From Talpa occidentalis (lineage: Eukaryota > Chordata > Mammalia > Eulipotyphla > Talpidae): a stretch of 64,000 nt of DNA. The stretch is from NCBI RefSeq assembly GCF_014898055.3, contig NW_023604295.1, positions 97,045,591-97,109,590 of the forward strand. Reading direction: 5' to 3'. A program made the position numbers and the translations under genes. The notes under the pieces were generated by a model. It was not told the DNA's origin. It saw only the letters and a list, made by a program, of their open reading frames with translations, and searched no databases. This document shows, piece by piece, positions 60,781-64,000 of this stretch. Each line of letters begins with the position of its first letter. The first letter of the stretch is position 1.

Positions 60781-61069
60781 ACTGAGCAGTAGTCATGTAT
60801 GGCCATAAGATTGAACCAGTCAGAGGTTCAAGACCTACACAAACCTGAAGGCTTTCTTGTCTCCATCCAGTTTTTAAAAAAAATTAGTTTTTCCCCTTTC
60901 CTTCATGCTAACTTGTTCTCATGTTGTGTCTTTAGGAACTTGGGCAGGCACAGGATGAGTTTCTCTTCAAAGGATGACTTGTAGAGCACTCTCTGCACCA
61001 CTTCTCAGTGCAGAAGTCACTTCTCATAATATGGTTCTTGAACACTTTAAAGGTGATTGGGGTGATTGA

Positions 61070-61490
61070 GAAATTGAATTTTTAATTTTATTTAATTTTT
61101 ATCATTTTATGTGTGAATTTAATGCTCTATTTACTGGAAAACTTTAAAGCATGTTTGGGTATGAGAATCAATTTTTTCAACTATGAATGATATGAAACCT
61201 AAATACAGAGCAAGTATTTCTGATGACATTTTAGAGCAAGTATAAAGTATATACCAGATTTTAAGATATTTTTATGAAAAATAGAATGTACAATCTCCTT
61301 AGTGATTTTCTGTTTGATAACTTATTGAAATGATAATATTGGATTTTGGGGTTACGTAACTTATTAAAATCAATTTCACCTGTTTCCTTTTACTTTTTAA
61401 ATATGTTTACAAGAAAACACATAACTATATTTGTGCCTTGAATTATGTTCCTTTTGGACAGTGCCACTCTATGTAGTAATAGTATACATC
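61070..61490 (+). mobile_element. Probable second hAT/MER-type fragment
   Basis: AT-rich sequence with TTTTAATTTTATTTAATTTT, AATACAGAGCAAGTATTTC and a right end near TTTTGGACAGTGCC, resembling a widespread mammalian DNA-transposon family ending in ...TTGGACAGCGCTG. Family name not assigned; boundaries approximate. Confidence 0.5.
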
Positions 61491-61829
61491 ACTAAAGGTT
61501 AATTTTCCTGCAGAAGTAAAGTAGAAAGGATGTAGTTTATGTGAATTGTAGACTTGTTCTGCTTTAATTCTGATTTTAATTTCTCAGCATTTTTCTTAAT
61601 ATTTAGAGTAATGTTCCCTCTTAAGACAATAGCCCATTTGGCCTTCTTCAGATGATTAAGCCATATGTAGTTCAAGTTCCCAAAGTGCTGATTATCAAGT
61701 CTTGAATTAGCATTACCTCTTAATGACTGTTTAAATGACATTGTTATAGGACAAAATATATTTTAAAACTTTAATGTTATTGAATATTACACAGCAGTAC
61801 ATTGGTCATGTGTAGAAATTCAGATGTAC

Positions 61830-62086
61830 GGCTTCCCCGGTGGCGCCGCTGTTGAGCGCTGGGTTGCCAAGCTGCCCATAGCCTGTGCGGCGCCGGTTCC
61901 ATCCCCGGCCGCCGGGCGAGGGTCCCACATGGCGCGCAGACCTCTCCTGCTGCCCGCTGCTCCCCTCAACAGTGTATTTCATCGGTCTGCCTGTTCTGCT
62001 CCCTGCTCTGGCTCTGATGAACTCTCTCACCCTCCGGCGCTTCTGACTATACCCACAGTGCTTGTATAAATAAATAAATAAATCTT
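61830..62086 (+). mobile_element. tRNA-derived SINE, young GC-rich subtype
   Basis: Sense copy, GGCTTCCCCGGTGGCGCCG head, slightly short in the middle (the GCTGCTCCCCGG stretch is reduced). A 17 bp duplication TAGAAATTCA[G/T]ATGTAC is at 61813-61829 and 62087-62103. Confidence 0.94.
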
Positions 62087-62599
62087 TAGAAATTCATATG
62101 TACTTTAGTTATTGGTTAAAATAGTTTTTAAAAATTATCAGCTAAGATAGAGCCTTTTGACAATAGGATACTAATTTATAATTTACTTAGTTACTAGATT
62201 TGAAAATCAGTAATCCTTTATAAAGAAAATTTAATTTTTATGTGTTTAATAATATCACATTAGAATTCTTTCACTAAACAATAATTTATAAGTAATAGTT
62301 TTATATTGCCTATCAAGTCATGTCAATATTCTTATTATACTTTTTCACTGTGTTTTTATACACTGTGTTTCTATCTTCACTGATGAGAGGATGAAAAATC
62401 GGTGTTATAAAAAGTTAGAAAAAGACACAGAAGAATTTCTTTTCTGATGTGGATAAGTAAGTTCCTAACATACTACTCTCTCATAATAATACCATAACTC
62501 TTGAAAAGTACTGCACCCCTCTCCCACAATAAAAGTCAGGAAAATCAGACCCTTCCTCGATGGAATAGATAACAGGGGTTAAATGTAATATAATTGAAA

Positions 62600-64000
62600 T
62601 ACGTGTGTGTGTGTGTTCTCAAGTGAATTCATCTCAAGGCTATTAAAGAAAATACGTTTGCAATGAATGAAAACATAGAATCTCACTAGATAAATACAAC
62701 ATAGTAAAAGTAATTAAGTTCAAGTTTTATAGCTGAAAGAGAATATTTGCAATAAAATATTCATTGGATAGACTTAATGGCAGAATGAAGATGATAACAA
62801 TAATCTAGTGCATGCAAGATGAGACAGTTCAATACCAAAGTATTCAATTTGAATAAAAGAAAGATCAAGAGTAAATAATAGAATTTTGGTGACCTGTGAG
62901 AGAGAAATCTGAGGTAGAAAAATAAAAAAATATTGAAAGAAAAATATAACCCCAGGGATTTATGGGCTGATAACAAAAAAGTTAATATAATAGCTAATTG
63001 GAATCCCAGAAAAAGAATGAAATTGAGGCAAAAAAAAAAAAAAAAAAACACAAAAAACGTTTGATGAAATAAAAACGGAAAGCTTTCCAAATTTGGTAAA
63101 AGACACAATTACATGTTCAGGATGTTAGTAAACCCCAAGAGGAATAAATATGAGTTAAACTACACTTAAGAAGATCAATGTTGAAGATAAGGAGAAAGAA
63201 GCAACGGAAAAATGACATCTGCATGGAAACAGTGATTTGATTGGTTCCACAAACCAGCGAAACACAAATTTTAAAGAACTAATGAAAATAAACCAAACAA
63301 TCATCCCATAATTCTATAAATCTTGAAAGCAAAAATAGCTTTCAAGAAGGAAGGTGAAGACACGTTTGTTCATCTCTACTATAATGGGCCTATAAGGAAT
63401 GCTAAGGATTTTTTTTTTTTTCTGGTAAAAGTAGAATGATGCTGAGGAAACATGGGGCTTTAGGAATGAAGGAAGATCATAATAATTGTATCTGAGCAAA
63501 TCTCAGATCCCACCCCACCTCCTTAAATGAGCGTGTGTGTGTGTGTGTGTGTGTGATTTTTAGAGTAAAATTATAACATTGTCCATGGGGCTTATAACAT
63601 GCAGCTATAATACCCGTGACCACTGTGGCATAAAGGATCACAGGAGAGGTATGGTAAATGACCTACAGGTTGTACAGGTTCTGCAGTTTGCACATATGAA
63701 ATGACAATTCTGGGAAGACTGAACGTTTATATACAGAGAGAGCAGCAATCACTGAGACAAAAAATGATCTAAATAAAAGCACAACAGATAAATATTAGAA
63801 CTAAGTTCTAATTATTATTTAAATAATCTCAAAGTAGGCAGGAAAGGAAAACAGAAAAAAATCAAAGTGCAAATAGAAAACAAAAGATAAAATGGTAGCT
63901 CTAAATCCAATTACATCAATAATTACATTAAACATTCCAATATAGAGGCAGAGTTTATCAAGAATGGATAAAAACACAAAACCCAGTTATATGCTTGCTG
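62600..64000 (+). mobile_element. Old L1 fragment running off the right edge
   Basis: The last 130 bases (TAAAATGGTAGCTCTAAATC, ATCAATAATTACATTAAAC, ATTCCAATATAGAGGCAGAG, GGATAAAAACACAAAACCCA) follow the start of old L1 ORF2 (L1M/HAL-like). 63280-63430 (CCATAATTCTATAAATCTTG...AAAAATAGCTTTCAAGAAGG) follows the upstream part of the same element. The coding frames are broken. The left boundary is approximate. Confidence 0.7.
63531..63556. repeat. (GT)n microsatellite
   Basis: About 12 GT units inside the right-hand L1 fragment; a shorter run is at 62604-62615. Confidence 0.9.

Larger units (their letters stand above)
1..64000 (-). other. CLSTN2: CLSTN2 gene body, internal part (exons about 3-7 and flanking introns)
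   Basis: Five exons in the same orientation, in colinear order and with compatible splice phases spell out a continuous stretch of calsyntenin-2. This is a type I membrane protein of the cadherin superfamily found mainly at postsynaptic membranes of neurons. Calsyntenins carry two cadherin repeats, one laminin-G-like (LNS) domain, a transmembrane helix and an acidic cytoplasmic tail that binds kinesin light chain. The window covers only the ectodomain part from cadherin 1 to the early LNS domain. Paralogue choice (2 rather than 1 or 3) rests on wording such as QGAKIPDGIVPKNLTDQ, which I remember as CLSTN2-specific. No other gene is visible on either strand, and neither the first exon with its promoter nor the last exon is in the window. 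Confidence 0.9.
49947..64000 (-). other. CLSTN2: CLSTN2 intron upstream of exon 3 (partial, at least 14 kb)
   Basis: Starts at the CAG acceptor (49947-49949, minus strand) and runs off the right edge. I looked for the preceding exon (human wording like KHKPWIETSYHG and ALDKDAPVPFA) and did not find it. Contents: an MER5A-like copy, MIR and L2 pieces, a decayed hAT transposon, SINEs at 57912, 59487 and 61830, a second hAT-like piece at 61070, and L1 sequence at the right end. Confidence 0.8.

Noticed and set aside
49947..64000. The CLSTN2 exon before exon 3 (cadherin 1 start)
   Set aside because: Looked for the expected coding words on the minus strand and found none; it is presumably beyond the right edge.
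1..64000. CRISPR array, operon, phage or plasmid features
   Set aside because: No regularly spaced identical repeats, no dense colinear ORFs and no bacterial signals; the sequence is mammalian nuclear DNA.

Overview
This is vertebrate nuclear DNA from a placental mammal. It has large introns, GT-AG splice sites, ancient MIR, L2, L1M and hAT debris shared across mammals, and about 17 copies of a younger tRNA-derived SINE with TAAA-rich tails. There is no sign of bacterial, phage or plasmid content. The SINE head (A-box like TGGCGCAGCGG, B-box like GGTTCGATCCC, body with a CTCAGCAGTGTA-type motif) is not a primate or rodent SINE. From memory it best resembles a laurasiatherian, possibly rhinolophoid-bat, family, but I could not check this, so the species stays open.

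The only protein-coding gene I can support is calsyntenin-2 (CLSTN2) on the minus strand, and the whole window appears to lie inside it. Five consecutive coding exons were placed to the base with matching splice phases. In transcript order they are 49751-49946, 48554-48762, 43020-43169, 18606-18791 and 6343-6591. They encode most of the two cadherin repeats, the linker, and the start of the laminin-G-like (LNS) domain. By comparison with the human protein as I remember it, these are probably exons 3-7. The upstream exons (signal peptide and start of cadherin 1) lie beyond 64000, and the rest of the LNS domain, transmembrane segment and tail lie beyond base 1.

Layout: 1-6342 is the intron after exon 7, rich in SINEs and MIRs. 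6592-18605 is a 12 kb intron with five SINEs and a duplicated MIR segment. 18792-43019 is a 24 kb intron with SINEs, a probable solo LTR carrying a nested SINE pair, an MER-like DNA transposon and short duplications. 43170-48553 holds an AT-rich candidate conserved element and a 240 bp TG tract. 48763-49750 is a short intron. 49947-64000 is the start of a long upstream intron; it holds a recognisable decayed hAT (Charlie-type) transposon with transposase remnants (54729-56143), three SINEs, another probable hAT fragment and an L1 fragment that runs off the right edge.

I found no promoter, CpG island, RNA gene, CRISPR array or novel multi-gene system. The most interesting items are structural: three tail-to-tail SINE pairs that could fold into long hairpins in CLSTN2 pre-mRNA, the hAT fossil, the LTR with repeated motifs split by a SINE, unexplained local duplications, and a few unique AT- or homeobox-motif-rich intronic blocks that could be regulatory.
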